Shown: positions 1 to 9,850, counted from the stretch's first letter. The stretch: DNA of 64,000 nt from Candidatus Gastranaerophilales bacterium (GCA_944325835.1 CALVBO010000001.1:1-64000), one strand, 5' to 3'. Numbers and translations are program-made. Notes: a model not told the origin generated them from the letters alone.

Positions 1-999
1 TGTTTGGACAGCGGGCTGTCGGTCAAGAAATGTGGTTTTACGATGGCCGAAATATTACTGTCATTAACGATAATCGGTGTAGTCGCGGCGATTACGCTTC
101 CGTCACTCACAGGCAATATAAACGAACGAACATGGAATACCCAAAGAAAAGCGCTTTATGCACGCTTTAGTCAAGCAATAGCCTTAATGCCTGCCCTCAA
201 CGGCTATGGTGTATTAAAAGAAGAGAGTTCCGCCGGAGCCAGTGACGCCGAAGATACCGCGGCAGAAACTTTTGTAACATCCGGATTGTCAAGTGTATTA
301 AAGATAAACAACATTTGTGACAACGAACACTTAGAAGATTGCGGAATTGTATCAAAAATAACAACATTAGCAGGCTCTCAGATTGATTTTCCTGACACAA
401 TGGGGAATTTGAATTCTCTAATGGTCGGAACGCACTCAACCACAACTGAAACTATAAGTATCATTGATACGAAAGCCGCAGCGTTTGAAACACAAAACGG
501 TGAAAGTATTGCAGTATATTACAACCCGAATTGTGTTGGTGATTTGCAAAACCTCACGTGGGGCGGTGGCACAGGTTACTTTGGCCAAACGAGAGTCTGT
601 GCAAACTTTATTTATGATTTGAACGGAAATAAGGGGCCCAATACAGTAGGAAAAGACATAGGATTTATGACATTGATGTATCCGAGTGACCCTAAAATCT
701 CTGCACCAATACCTGCGCAATCAGCACTCAGCGGAACTTATGCCATGAGCGGTGATAACAATGCCACACAGGCGTGCACGGCTTATGACAGTGAGTATAG
801 AGCACCGAATATGGAAGAACTTTATGCAATGTTCGTTAATAAAAACTTGTTGAATGCAGCATATACAGCTTCAACCTGGAGTTCTACCAGCATTGTCGCA
901 GATGGAGAATTGCATAAACTTTTTGTCAGGTATACTAACGGGGAAGTTGATGATCTGGCATTAACTTATTCCACAAATGTCTGGTGCGTAAGGCGATAA
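1..999 (+). CDS. Type IV pilin-like protein, copy 1 (5' end outside window)
   Basis: The frame is open to the left edge, so the true start and any upstream leader are not visible. A TTG at 4 is the first possible start inside the window. The class III (prepilin) signal is clear: the basic segment VKKCG is followed by FTMAEILLSLTIIGVV, giving Gly at -1 and Glu at mature position 5, the site read by prepilin peptidase. A conserved alpha-helical stalk follows up to about residue 75, then a variable middle. The C-terminal part has the pattern 'YRAPNMEEL...STWSSTS...VWCVRR', like DUF1566/lectin-fold tails. The product probably forms or decorates a pilus or pseudopilus on the cell surface. Four paralogues occur in this window at about 8.9, 16.1, 45.1 and 52.0 kb. 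The pilin call is firm; the binding role of the tail is inferred. Confidence 0.85.
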   Translation, partial: CLDSGLSVKKCGFTMAEILLSLTIIGVVAAITLPSLTGNINERTWNTQRKALYARFSQAIALMPALNGYGVLKEESSAGASDAEDTAAETFVTSGLSSVLKINNICDNEHLEDCGIVSKITTLAGSQIDFPDTMGNLNSLMVGTHSTTTETISIIDTKAAAFETQNGESIAVYYNPNCVGDLQNLTWGGGTGYFGQTRVCANFIYDLNGNKGPNTVGKDIGFMTLMYPSDPKISAPIPAQSALSGTYAMSGDNNATQACTAYDSEYRAPNMEELYAMFVNKNLLNAAYTASTWSSTSIVADGELHKLFVRYTNGEVDDLALTYSTNVWCVRR

Positions 1000-1070
1000 C
1001 CGTGAGCACGACTCCAAATAAGAAACCGCCCTGACCGGCGGTGGTGTGTAAAACGATAACCGTGAGCACG
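984..1070 (+). repeat. Duplicated pilin 3' tail
   Basis: The end of pilin copy 1 and the first bases after it (984-1010) recur 60 bp downstream at 1044-1070 with three mismatches in 27 bp. The shared core is CGATAACCGTGAGCACG. The second copy again resembles a pilin C-terminal end (TGTGTAAAACGATAA), although no pilin body precedes it. It may be a scar of recombination or a partial duplication. Confidence 0.6.
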
Positions 1071-1172
1071 GGTTCCGTTATGACCACCTTGACCGTCAAA
1101 CAATATAGTTTATTTAAATGAGCCTTTTTACTGTGGTGTTGTATATAATCATTCTGAAAGAGGCTCATTTTT

Positions 1173-1511
1173 ATGTATAAATTTATTTTACCGATATTAA
1201 TGCTTACTATTTCAAATGTTTTCATGACTTTTGCCTGGTACGGGCATTTGAAATTTAAAACCTCTGCGCTCTGGCTCGTCATTCTTGTAAGCTGGGGAAT
1301 TGCATTTTTTGAATACTGTTTTCAGGTGCCGGCAAACAGAATCGGTCATGAAGTCTATAACGCCGTGCAGCTCAAAACTATTCAGGAAGTTATCACCCTA
1401 ATTGTATTTTCGGGGTTTTCTATATGGTATTTGAAAGAAGAATTCCGCTGGAATTATCTGATAGGCTTCGTTTTTATTGTTCTTGCGGTTCTTTTTATAT
1501 TTAAAAAATAG
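1173..1511 (+). CDS. DUF486 family small membrane protein
   Basis: This 112-aa protein has four hydrophobic segments (about residues 3-20, 30-48, 68-86 and 92-110) and is likely an inner-membrane protein. The pattern 'FAWYGHLKF...WGIAFFEYCFQVPANRIG' and the length match the DUF486 (DMT-like) family, whose function is not established. The start is an ATG after AGAGGCTC, a weak ribosome site. It stands alone between a pilin gene and the trigger factor operon, and a hairpin terminator follows. The family assignment is fairly sure; the role is unknown. Confidence 0.75.
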   Translation: MYKFILPILMLTISNVFMTFAWYGHLKFKTSALWLVILVSWGIAFFEYCFQVPANRIGHEVYNAVQLKTIQEVITLIVFSGFSIWYLKEEFRWNYLIGFVFIVLAVLFIFKK

Positions 1512-1517
1512 GATATA

Positions 1518-1555
1518 CAACAGATATCCGAATCTGTTGCACTATTTCTTTTTTC
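1518..1555 (+). terminator. Terminator after DUF486 gene
   Basis: CAACAGAT and ATCTGTTG form an 8-bp stem around a 6-nt loop. A T-rich stretch (TTTCTTTTTTC) follows. The right arm overlaps the -35 of the tig promoter. Confidence 0.6.
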
Positions 1556-1564
1556 GAGTATAAT
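1537..1564 (+). promoter_or_regulatory. Sigma70-type promoter for tig-clpP-clpX
   Basis: TTGCAC (1537-1542) and TATAAT (1559-1564) are separated by 16 bp and lie 32 bp upstream of the tig start. GAGG precedes the ATG. Confidence 0.6.
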
Positions 1565-1596
1565 TATAAAATATTGTATAGAAATGAGGATTAAAA

Positions 1597-2901
1597 ATGA
1601 AAGCTAACGTTGTAAAAGAAAAAGAAAATATTGTAAAATTAGAGATAACGATTCCGGCTCAAGATGCTAAAAAGGCTTATGACAATGCTGTGAAAACTTA
1701 TTCCCAATATGTTAATATTCCGGGTTTTAGAAAAGGTAAAGCTCCTAAAACTATGGTTGAAAGACAGGTCGGAAAAGAAAGAATTCAACAAGAAGCTCTG
1801 GACAGATTGCTCCCTAAATTTATTGATGAAGCTGTTAAGGAAAACAATCTGGATATCGTTACCCAGCCTGAACTTACTGCTGTTAAATTTGAGGACGGCA
1901 AAGACGTTGAAGCTACTTTGAAGCTGGAAGTTAAACCTGAACTTACTGTTGGTGAGTATAAAAATTTGAAAGTTGATGTTGAAGATGCAGTTATTCCTGC
2001 CGATGCTGTTGAAAAATCAATTGAAAGACTCTTGAATCAGTATTCACAGGTCGTAGAAGTTAAAGAAAAACGCAACGCAAAAGAAACTGATATCGTTGTT
2101 ATTGACTTTGACGGTTCTGTAGACGGCGAAAAAATTAAGGGCGGCGAAGGCAAGAATTATAACTTAGACCTTGCACATTCAAACTTTATTCCGGGCTTTG
2201 CCGAAGCTATTGTCGGTAAACCGCTTAATGAAGAGTTTGATGTAAACGTAACTTTCCCGGAAGAATACCATGAAGAATCCTTGAAAGGTAAACCTGCTGT
2301 ATTCAAAGTTACGATTAAAGAACTTAAAGAAAGAATTATGCCGGAATTGAACGACGAATTTGCTAAAAAAGTCGGCAACTTTGAAACAGTTGATGCTTTA
2401 AAAGAAGATATTCAAAAACACCTTGACGCTCAAAAAGAAGCGGCAAGACGCCAGAATGCTGAATCTGCAATATTCGCTAAAGTTATGGAATCTGTTAAGG
2501 TTGATATCCCTGAGTCAATGATAAAAAGAGAATTTGAAGCTTTAAAAACCGAATACGAAGAAAGATTTTCTATGCAAGGGCTTTCTTTGGAAAATGTTTT
2601 CAAAGCTCAAGGTCAGGACGTTAACAAAGTGTTAACAGAAGAAGCAGAAGCAAGAATTAAAAACACTCTGTTAATTGATAAAATCGCAAAAGATGAAGAT
2701 ATCAAATTAACACCTGTTGATATTCAGGCAAAACTTCAGGATTTGAGCAGAATGTACGGCGTTGATCCGCAAAGTTTGATGAAGCAATTCTCTACAAATC
2801 CGGGTGTTTTAAGCGCGATTTCACAACAGGCAATTAATGATAAAGTAAGAGCCTTCCTCGCTGATAACAACAAAGTTAACTACGTTGTGTCAGCTAAATA
2901 G
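1597..2901 (+). CDS. tig: Trigger factor
   Basis: This is a ribosome-associated chaperone and peptidyl-prolyl isomerase that binds nascent chains near the exit tunnel. At 434 aa it has the family's usual length. The ribosome-docking signature GFRKGKAP is at about residues 44-51. A FKBP-like PPIase domain spans about 155-245 ('DIVVIDFDGSVDG...NFIPGFAEAIVG'), followed by the long helical C-terminal arms. The ATG at 1597 has an upstream GAGG. The gene heads the classic tig-clpP-clpX order, coupling folding with proteolysis, and shares the promoter at 1537-1564. Confidence 0.97.
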   Translation: MKANVVKEKENIVKLEITIPAQDAKKAYDNAVKTYSQYVNIPGFRKGKAPKTMVERQVGKERIQQEALDRLLPKFIDEAVKENNLDIVTQPELTAVKFEDGKDVEATLKLEVKPELTVGEYKNLKVDVEDAVIPADAVEKSIERLLNQYSQVVEVKEKRNAKETDIVVIDFDGSVDGEKIKGGEGKNYNLDLAHSNFIPGFAEAIVGKPLNEEFDVNVTFPEEYHEESLKGKPAVFKVTIKELKERIMPELNDEFAKKVGNFETVDALKEDIQKHLDAQKEAARRQNAESAIFAKVMESVKVDIPESMIKREFEALKTEYEERFSMQGLSLENVFKAQGQDVNKVLTEEAEARIKNTLLIDKIAKDEDIKLTPVDIQAKLQDLSRMYGVDPQSLMKQFSTNPGVLSAISQQAINDKVRAFLADNNKVNYVVSAK

Positions 2902-2961
2902 GTAATTTGATTATTAAGAAGAGAGAGTTTATTATATAAGATAGAGAAAGGAAAACCGAAT

Positions 2962-3552
2962 ATGAGTTTTGTACCTGTAGTAATTGAACAATCAAGCCGC
3001 GGCGAACGCTCGTTTGATATCTTCTCAAGACTTTTGAGAGAAAGAATTATTTTTCTGGGAACTCCTATTGACGATATGGTTGCCAACCTTGTTGTTGCAC
3101 AATTATTGTTACTCGATAGTGAAAACCCTGAAAAAGACATTATGTTATATATCAACAGCCCGGGCGGCAGCGTAACAGCAGGCTTTGCAATTTATGATAC
3201 AATGCAGCACATCAGAGCTGACGTTTCTACAATTTGTCTGGGGCAGGCTGCTTCAATGGGTGCGTTCCTGTTGTCTTCAGGTGCAAAAGGCAAAAGATTA
3301 GCACTTCCTCACTCCCGTGTATTAATCCACCAGCCTTTGGGCGGTGCGCAGGGTCAGGCAACTGATATCGAAATTCAGGCTCAGGAAATTCTGCGTATTA
3401 AAAAATCACTGAATGAAATTCTGGCTGCTAATACCGGTCAATCTATTAAGAAAATTGAAAAAGATACTGACCGTGATTATATCATGACTCCTCAGGAAGC
3501 TCTGGAATATGGTATGATTGATAAAGTTATTACACGCGAAGAAATAAAATAA
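2962..3552 (+). CDS. clpP: ATP-dependent Clp protease proteolytic subunit
   Basis: This serine peptidase forms the barrel of the ClpXP protease in the cytoplasm. At 196 aa the length is typical. The catalytic triad is visible as Ser98 (GQAASMGAF), His123 (RVLIHQP) and Asp172 (TDRDYIM). The substrate-strand motif NSPGGS is at about 65-70. The ATG at 2962 follows a purine-rich AGAAAGGA site. It lies 60 bp after tig and 15 bp before clpX, so the three are likely co-transcribed. Confidence 0.98.
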   Translation: MSFVPVVIEQSSRGERSFDIFSRLLRERIIFLGTPIDDMVANLVVAQLLLLDSENPEKDIMLYINSPGGSVTAGFAIYDTMQHIRADVSTICLGQAASMGAFLLSSGAKGKRLALPHSRVLIHQPLGGAQGQATDIEIQAQEILRIKKSLNEILAANTGQSIKKIEKDTDRDYIMTPQEALEYGMIDKVITREEIK

Positions 3553-3567
3553 CCGGAGATAAATTAA

Positions 3568-4872
3568 ATGCCAAAACATGATGATAGTAAACTAAAATGT
3601 TCATTTTGCGGTAAAACACAGGATCAGGTAAAAAAACTGATTGCCGGCCCTGATGTTTTTATCTGTGATGAATGTGTCGAACTTTGTAACGAGATTTTGG
3701 ACGAAGAATTCTTTGAAACAAAAGAAAAAGCCACTCTTGAAAGTTCTGATAAATCTGATGAAAAACCGATTCCGAAGCCTCATGAAATCAAGGCATATCT
3801 GGATCAGTATATCATCGGACAGGATGACGCTAAGAAGGTTTTGTCCGTTGCGGTTTACAATCATTACAAGCGGCTTAAAAATAATTCTTCAACGGATTTG
3901 AAAAATGATGTTGAAATTCAAAAATCAAATATTTTGTTGGTCGGCCCTACCGGAAGCGGTAAGACTTTACTGGCACAGACACTTGCAAAAATGCTGGATG
4001 TTCCGTTTGCGGTTGCCGATGCAACAACTTTGACAGAAGCCGGTTATGTTGGTGATGATGTTGAAAACATTCTTTTGCGCTTATATCAAAACGCTGATTT
4101 TGATGCGGCAAAGGCTCAACGCGGTATTATTTATGTTGATGAAATTGATAAAATTTCCCGTAAATCAGAAAATACCTCTATTACAAGGGATGTTTCGGGT
4201 GAAGGCGTTCAACAGGCGCTGTTAAAGATGATTGAAGGCACTGTTGCACACGTTCCGCCTCAAGGCGGAAGAAAACACCCGCATCAGGAATTTATCGAAA
4301 TTGATACCAAAAATATTTTGTTTATTGTCGGCGGAGCGTTTGTCGGGCTTGAAAAAATTATTGAAAGACGTACAAATGAGGGTTCCTCTGTCGGGTTTGG
4401 CGCTAAGGGCGCACTTACGCAGGCAGAAAAAGAAGCTCAGGCAAATAAAATTCTTAAAAAATTGCAGCCGGATGATTTGATGAAATTCGGTTTAATCCCT
4501 GAATTTATCGGTCGTATTCCGACTTATGCGGTTCTGGATCAGTTGAACGAAAAAACTTTGAAAATGATTTTAACTGAACCTAAAAATGCGATTTTGAAAC
4601 AATATCAGCGTCTTTTAGAGATGGATAATGTTAAATTGGAATTTGAACCTGCTGCGATTGATTTGATTGCCAAAGAAGCAATTAAGCGTAAAACCGGTGC
4701 CAGAGCATTGCGTTCTATTGTGGAAGAGCTGATGCTTGATATTATGTATGAAGTTCCGCTAAAAAATGATATTACGGAATTTACGGTCACTGAGGATATG
4801 GTGAAAAACCGCAATAATGCTGAGTTGATACAGCTTCCGACTTTGAATAAGTCGAACGAAAGTATTGCTTAG
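3568..4872 (+). CDS. clpX: Clp protease ATP-binding subunit ClpX
   Basis: This AAA+ unfoldase recognises tagged substrates and feeds them to ClpP. The N-terminal zinc-binding domain has Cys11, Cys14, Cys33 and Cys36. The Walker A motif GPTGSGKT is at 126-133, and the Walker B segment is [10 protein letters not shown]. The pore loop GYVG and the GFGA segment for ClpP docking are present. At 434 aa it is full length. The start ATG is preceded by CCGGAG and sits 15 bp after clpP. No unusual feature is seen. Confidence 0.98.
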   Translation: MPKHDDSKLKCSFCGKTQDQVKKLIAGPDVFICDECVELCNEILDEEFFETKEKATLESSDKSDEKPIPKPHEIKAYLDQYIIGQDDAKKVLSVAVYNHYKRLKNNSSTDLKNDVEIQKSNILLVGPTGSGKTLLAQTLAKMLDVPFAVADATTLTEAGYVGDDVENILLRLYQNADFDAAKAQRGIIYVDEIDKISRKSENTSITRDVSGEGVQQALLKMIEGTVAHVPPQGGRKHPHQEFIEIDTKNILFIVGGAFVGLEKIIERRTNEGSSVGFGAKGALTQAEKEAQANKILKKLQPDDLMKFGLIPEFIGRIPTYAVLDQLNEKTLKMILTEPKNAILKQYQRLLEMDNVKLEFEPAAIDLIAKEAIKRKTGARALRSIVEELMLDIMYEVPLKNDITEFTVTEDMVKNRNNAELIQLPTLNKSNESIA

Positions 4873-4959
4873 TTGCCGGATTGGGGTTTGTCTTGCTGCG
4901 CGCAGCTTTGAACAGCGGGAAAACGGCAGGGAACGGCTTTTCATTTATTGGGAAAATGT

Positions 4960-7791
4960 ATGGAAAAGAAAAAAAATCTTATATTAATTGACGGTCATGC
5001 CCTGGCTTTCAGGCAGTATTTTGCATTAGAACGTACCGGAATGCGTACGTCTACCGGAGTTCCTACCTGGGCTGTATTTGGTTTTTTTAAAGCTTTATTT
5101 GATTTGTTAAAAAACAGGGAGCTTGAACCGGACGCTATTGCGGTAACTTTTGACGTCAGCCACCATACTTTCCGTACAGAGCAATATGCCGAGTACAAGG
5201 CTAATCGTGAAAAAATGCCGGATGATTTGCATATTCAAATGGGGTTAATTTATGAAGGTTTGCAGGCATTTAGTATTCCTATTTACCAGAAGGAAGGCTT
5301 TGAGGCGGACGATGTTATAGGAACTATTTCTAAGAAGGCATGTGAACTCGGACATAAGGTATATATTCTGACAGGCGATCAGGATTCCTTCCAGCTTGTA
5401 GATATCGAGGGATGTGTTAAGGTTATTATTCCGTCAAAGGGCGAGCTTGCGGAATATGACTGGGATAAAGTTTATGAAAAACTGGGAGTTTATCCTAATC
5501 AGGTAATTGACTATAAGGCGCTTAGAGGTGATTCTTCGGATAATATTCCGGGAATTCGCGGTATCGGGGAAAAGACGGCGCAAAAACTCCTTGGAACTTA
5601 CGGCGATCTTGATACGGTTTATGAAAATTTAGAGAATATTAAAGAAAAAGCTGTTCGCGAAAGATTGCGCAATGGTAAAGATATGGCTTATATGAGCCGT
5701 TTTCTGGCGACTATTGTAAGGGATGTTGATGTTGACTTCGATTTTGACGGAGCGTGCATTAATTTGCCTGTTTTGAGCAATGTAACTGCTTTTTTGACTA
5801 AAATGCAGTTTTTCTCATTCTTAAAAAATATTAAAACTATTCTGGCTAATTTTAATAAAAGCGGTGAGGGCTGTTCGCAAAATTCTGACAGTAATGCACA
5901 GCTTGGCTTGTTTGGAGCTGAAGAGCCTGTCGAAAGGGTTCAGAGTCAAAAATTCATTGTTGAAAAAGAGGTTATGACGGTTGAGGATTTTAACGCAATG
6001 TCTGCAAACCTCCGTCAAAAAGGGGCTTTTTTCTTTGCAACAAGTGAAACTGTTGATAGTATTTTAAAGCAAAAAATCAATTATATGGCGCTGGGGGTCT
6101 GTGATATCAAGATTGACGGCGATAAACGAATAAAATTAACGATTGATGAAGAGCATCCGGCTTATGCTTATTATATTCCGTTGAATTTGCGATATAATCT
6201 GTCGTTTGGCTCCTCCGGTGCTTTAATGGCACGTTTTAAGGAACTTTTTGAAGATGAAAACCTTGCCAAATTAACTATAGATTCCAAAAAGGAATATAAT
6301 GCTCTGCGCTCAAACGATATTGAGCTTAATAATGTTGTTTTTGATGCGGTGCTTGCAAGTTATGTTGAAAACCCTTCTAATAATCACGACATGGACGTAC
6401 AGGCGCTTCAATGCTTAAATATTTCGCCCGTTAAGGAGATGAATTTAAATGCTGCGCGTTCCGTTCAGCTCGGGCTTTTAGAGGACGGAACAGATTCGGC
6501 AAAGGCTTACCGTGAAATGTGGCTTTTAATGGAGCTTACCAGATACAGGGCTGAAAGTTTTGATGACGCAAACTGGAAGCTGCTGCAGCAGATGGAAATT
6601 CCGCTTGCGAAGGTGCTTGCTGATATGGAATATATTGGCGTTGCAATAAATACTGACTCTCTGAACGGGTTAACCGAATTCTTAAACAAAAAAATCCGTC
6701 GTTTGGAAAGATGTATTTTTGATATTGCAGATGAGGGCTTTAACCTTAATTCACCTAAACAGGTCGGGGAAATTCTCTTTGATAAGCTTGGAATTCAGCA
6801 TAAAAAGAAATCCCGCGGCAGGGCGAATTATTCAACTAGTGCGGAGGTTTTAGAGGAGCTTGCAGACGAACATGATATCGCAAAATACCTGCTTCAATAC
6901 CGTAAATTTTCTAAACTGAAATCAACTTACACAGACGCGTTCCCAAACCTTATTAACCCGATTGATCATCGTATACATACGACTTATAACCAGACGATTA
7001 CGGCTACCGGCAGGCTTTCTTCATCAAATCCGAATTTGCAGAATATTCCTATCAGGACTGATGAAGGTGAAAAAATCAGAGAAGCTTTTGTACCGCAGGA
7101 GCCGTATAATATAATTCTATCTGCCGACTATTCGCAGATTGAATTAAGGCTTCTTGCTCATATTTCAGGAGATGCAAACCTCCAGCAGGCATTTATTTTT
7201 GACAAAGATGTCCACGCAATCACGGCATCCAATATTTTTGAGGTACCGCTTTCACAAGTTTCCAAACAGATGAGAGGACGCGCAAAAACCGTAAACTTCG
7301 GGATTATTTACGGTCAAACCCGCTACGGGCTAGCTAAAGCTGTCGGGATTACAAATGAGGAAGCAGAAGCTTTTATTAACAGATATTTTGCGACCTATCC
7401 GGGCGTAAAATTGTATATGAATGCGATGATTGAGCGGGTTATGATAGACGGTTATGCCGAAACAATTTTTGGCAGAAAACGTTTCTTCCAGAATGAAATA
7501 AACAGTTCAAACGCAATGGTTAGAGAATTTGCAAAACGTGCGGCGATAAACTTCCCTATGCAAGGCTCGGCGTCAGATTTGATGAAGCTTGCTATGATTA
7601 GGTTTCATACCAGTCTGCGGGATAATAATCTTAAATCCCGTTTGATTATGCAGGTTCACGACGAAATGGTTGTAGAAGTTGTACGTGAAGAGCTTGACAT
7701 CGTTAAAAAGCTTGTGAGGGATGCAATGGAACTTGACCAGCCGCTTGCTGTGCCGTTGGTTGTTAATATAAAAGAAGGGGCTACATGGTAA
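4960..7791 (+). CDS. polA: DNA polymerase I
   Basis: This 943-aa polymerase fills gaps and removes RNA primers during replication and repair. The N-terminal 5'-3' nuclease domain runs from LILIDGHAL through EADDVIG and GDSSDNIPG. The middle domain sits where the 3'-5' exonuclease should be, but the usual FDxET motif is replaced by FFFATSET, so proofreading is probably lost. The polymerase palm is intact: motif A SADYSQIELRLLAH, motif B RGRAKTVNFGIIYG and motif C MQVHDEMVVEV. I prefer the ATG at 4960 over the TTG at 4948. The gene follows clpX after 87 bp and overlaps the next gene. Confidence 0.96.
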   Translation: MEKKKNLILIDGHALAFRQYFALERTGMRTSTGVPTWAVFGFFKALFDLLKNRELEPDAIAVTFDVSHHTFRTEQYAEYKANREKMPDDLHIQMGLIYEGLQAFSIPIYQKEGFEADDVIGTISKKACELGHKVYILTGDQDSFQLVDIEGCVKVIIPSKGELAEYDWDKVYEKLGVYPNQVIDYKALRGDSSDNIPGIRGIGEKTAQKLLGTYGDLDTVYENLENIKEKAVRERLRNGKDMAYMSRFLATIVRDVDVDFDFDGACINLPVLSNVTAFLTKMQFFSFLKNIKTILANFNKSGEGCSQNSDSNAQLGLFGAEEPVERVQSQKFIVEKEVMTVEDFNAMSANLRQKGAFFFATSETVDSILKQKINYMALGVCDIKIDGDKRIKLTIDEEHPAYAYYIPLNLRYNLSFGSSGALMARFKELFEDENLAKLTIDSKKEYNALRSNDIELNNVVFDAVLASYVENPSNNHDMDVQALQCLNISPVKEMNLNAARSVQLGLLEDGTDSAKAYREMWLLMELTRYRAESFDDANWKLLQQMEIPLAKVLADMEYIGVAINTDSLNGLTEFLNKKIRRLERCIFDIADEGFNLNSPKQVGEILFDKLGIQHKKKSRGRANYSTSAEVLEELADEHDIAKYLLQYRKFSKLKSTYTDAFPNLINPIDHRIHTTYNQTITATGRLSSSNPNLQNIPIRTDEGEKIREAFVPQEPYNIILSADYSQIELRLLAHISGDANLQQAFIFDKDVHAITASNIFEVPLSQVSKQMRGRAKTVNFGIIYGQTRYGLAKAVGITNEEAEAFINRYFATYPGVKLYMNAMIERVMIDGYAETIFGRKRFFQNEINSSNAMVREFAKRAAINFPMQGSASDLMKLAMIRFHTSLRDNNLKSRLIMQVHDEMVVEVVREELDIVKKLVRDAMELDQPLAVPLVVNIKEGATW

Positions 7792-8261
7792 TGAAAAAAC
7801 TGGTTATGTTTGGCTTAATGCTGTTATTGGCTGCGATTCCGGCATTCGCAGAAGAAAATCCGGCGGCGCAGCTTGCGGAAATTGAACTTGTGACTCCGCA
7901 AAATATTGATTTTTCAAAATGCGTTCAGACATTTAATTTCCCGGTAGAAAAACTTTTTTATATGTCTATTCTTGCGATTAATGCGAATAATTTTCAAATT
8001 GAGGAACTTCAATCTAAAACGGGATATATATTATTCAGAGCTGTTAATAAGAATTTTCTAATGAGTGTTGTGAAAATTGACGCAGATCATTCCATGCTGA
8101 AAATTACGCCGGCAGATAATGTTTACTTCTTCCCGTACGGAATTGTGCATAATATATATAAATATATAGAGTTGAACGCTGATGAGCAATTGCAGGGTTT
8201 GGAAGTTTTGAAAAATAATCCTGCGCCGCAGTCTGTATCTACCCCCGCACAGCAAAAATAG
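7785..8261 (+). CDS. Secreted protein of unknown function
   Basis: The protein is about 156-158 aa. A clean Sec signal peptide is present (MKKLVMFGLMLLLAAIPAFA, cleavage before EE), followed by a small globular region and a Gln/Pro/Ser-rich tail. The gene overlaps the polA stop. ATG at 7785 and ATG at 7791 (as TAATG) are both possible; the latter sits about 10 nt after AAGGGG. The tight overlap suggests translational coupling to polA. I do not recognise the family. The mature part is expected in the periplasm or at the cell surface. Confidence 0.75.
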   Translation: MVMKKLVMFGLMLLLAAIPAFAEENPAAQLAEIELVTPQNIDFSKCVQTFNFPVEKLFYMSILAINANNFQIEELQSKTGYILFRAVNKNFLMSVVKIDADHSMLKITPADNVYFFPYGIVHNIYKYIELNADEQLQGLEVLKNNPAPQSVSTPAQQK

Positions 8262-8269
8262 TTGAACTC

Positions 8270-8298
8270 TTGACTAAATGTAAAACATGTTACATAAT
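8270..8298 (+). promoter_or_regulatory. Pilin cassette 2 promoter with AACATGTT spacer
   Basis: TTGACT (8270-8275) and CATAAT (8293-8298) have a 17-bp spacer that contains the palindrome AACATGTT. The same block occurs before cassettes 3, 4 and 5. It lies 65 bp upstream of the leader ATG. Confidence 0.7.
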
Positions 8299-8362
8299 GA
8301 AAGAGTGCCGCAGAGCGGCATGAATAATAAGACAAAGGCGATAAGCCGGAAAGGATAGAAAG

Positions 8363-9850
8363 ATGAAAAACCGCAGAAATGTATTAACTAATGCAGGGGG
8401 GGGGGGGAGCCGCTCAACCGGTAAATCCCGTGCCTTAGACACCAATGTCATCCTGAATAGCGAGCGTACTGAGGCACAAAGCGAGAATGTGAAGCAAAAC
8501 TGTCATGCTGAACTTGCGGATTTGCGTACGGTTGAACGCAGTGAAAACCGGATAGCGAGCAGATTGAGCCTGTTGGAGCAAAGCTCCTTAGGCGAAACTC
8601 TGCGAGCGTGGAGCAAATCCAAGACAGTTTCAGCATCTGTCCCATGTCGCGAGCTACCGTTAACGCTGGCCAGATCCCGAAATAAATTCGTCGGGATGAT
8701 ATTAAAGGAAATACCGTCATTGCGAGCTACCGAAGGGTGCGTGGCAATCCAGTCAACCAACGCAGCACCCCCATGTCATTCCGAACTTGTTTCGGAATCT
8801 GTCCCACGTTACGAGCGGGTATCCAACGTTGGCCAGACCCTGAATCAAGTTCAGGGTGACAAAAATATGCAATTTGTCCGTAAGTGTCTACCGTCATTGC
8901 GAGCGGTCGGTTTTACTATGGCAGAGATACTGTTATCTCTCACGATAATCGGTGTTGTTGCAGCGATAACGCTTCCGTCACTCACGGGCAACATCAACGA
9001 GCGCACGTGGAATACGCAGAGAAAAGCTCTTTATGCCCGTATGTCACAGGCAATTGCGCTTATGCCGGCAATAAACGGATACGGTACCTTGAAGGAAGAA
9101 AGTTCTGCCGGCGCAAGCGATGCAGTCGACACTGCAGCTGAAACTTTTGTCACAAACGGACTTGCTAAAGTCTTGAAAATTAATAATATTTGTGACAGTG
9201 AACACCTTGAGGATTGTGGTATTACGTCTAACTTTACTAATCTTACCGGCAGTTCGTTAGATTTCCCGAAAACTCTTGTAGAATTGAATCCGATGTTTAA
9301 CGGTAATTTTACTTCTGTTGAGAATGGTAATAATGTTACCTGGAGCTATTCGCAACTTGATACAAAGGCTGCCGCTTTTGAAACAGCTAATGGCGAGAGC
9401 ATTGCTGTATTTTATAATCCGGGTTGTGTAAGCGATCTGGATATGAATTATCAATATGTTCAGGCAAAAATGTGTGCAAATTTTATTTACGATCTGAACG
9501 GAAATAAGGGGCCTAATACTGTGGGTAAAGATATTGGCTTTATGTCGATACTTTATCCGACAGATTCAGTGGTGGCGGCTCCGCTTCCTGTGAATAACGA
9601 TTCCGCTGCCGGCAGCTATCAGGCTGCAATAGGTGCTTGTAATAAAATGGATACAGAAAGTCGTTTACCTAATAAAGATGAACTTTCTGCAATCTTCTTT
9701 AATAAAAATTTGGTGGGTATCAAAAATATGTATTATTGGTCCGGTACGGTTGAGTCGTCTACTTATGCCTGGAGTCAGAATATGGGCGGCGGTAACCGCA
9801 AAATTACAGATAAAACACTGTCTGCCGGTGTAAGGTGTATCAAAAGATAG
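8363..9850 (+). CDS. Type IV pilin-like protein with phase-variable leader, copy 2 (ON frame)
   Basis: The ATG at 8363 follows GGATAG and starts a basic leader (MKNRRNVLTNA) that runs into four glycines encoded by a 12-G tract. The frame then stays open for about 500 bp of palindromic repeats before the pilin signal VG|FTMAEILLSL. The long product would be 495 aa. An internal ATG at 8868 would give a normal 15-residue prepilin leader (MQFVRKCLPSLRAVG). The mature part has the conserved stalk, 'INNICDSEHLEDCGI', a variable middle, 'DLNGNKGPNTVGKDIGF' and a C-terminal lectin-like tail (RLPNKDELSAIF...YYWSGT...RCIKR). This is the only one of four visible leaders in frame with its pilin. Which start is used is not known. 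Confidence 0.8.
   Translation: MKNRRNVLTNAGGGGSRSTGKSRALDTNVILNSERTEAQSENVKQNCHAELADLRTVERSENRIASRLSLLEQSSLGETLRAWSKSKTVSASVPCRELPLTLARSRNKFVGMILKEIPSLRATEGCVAIQSTNAAPPCHSELVSESVPRYERVSNVGQTLNQVQGDKNMQFVRKCLPSLRAVGFTMAEILLSLTIIGVVAAITLPSLTGNINERTWNTQRKALYARMSQAIALMPAINGYGTLKEESSAGASDAVDTAAETFVTNGLAKVLKINNICDSEHLEDCGITSNFTNLTGSSLDFPKTLVELNPMFNGNFTSVENGNNVTWSYSQLDTKAAAFETANGESIAVFYNPGCVSDLDMNYQYVQAKMCANFIYDLNGNKGPNTVGKDIGFMSILYPTDSVVAAPLPVNNDSAAGSYQAAIGACNKMDTESRLPNKDELSAIFFNKNLVGIKNMYYWSGTVESSTYAWSQNMGGGNRKITDKTLSAGVRCIKR
8396..8407 (+). repeat. Poly-G tract, 12 G (ON)
   Basis: Twelve consecutive G encode Gly-Gly-Gly-Gly and keep the ATG at 8363 in frame with the pilin. Confidence 0.95.
8440..8900 (+). 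repeat. Translated palindromic repeat array, cassette 2
   Basis: The array includes an 87-bp unit at 8775-8861 that opens GTCATTCCGAACTTG and closes TTCAGGGTGACA. It also includes GTCATTGCGAG...GTGGCAATCCAG at about 8717-8753 and fragments around 8496 and 8630. The same units recur before cassettes 3-5 and at 39.97 kb. They are translated here (CHSELVSESV, LNQVQGD). Confidence 0.75.
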
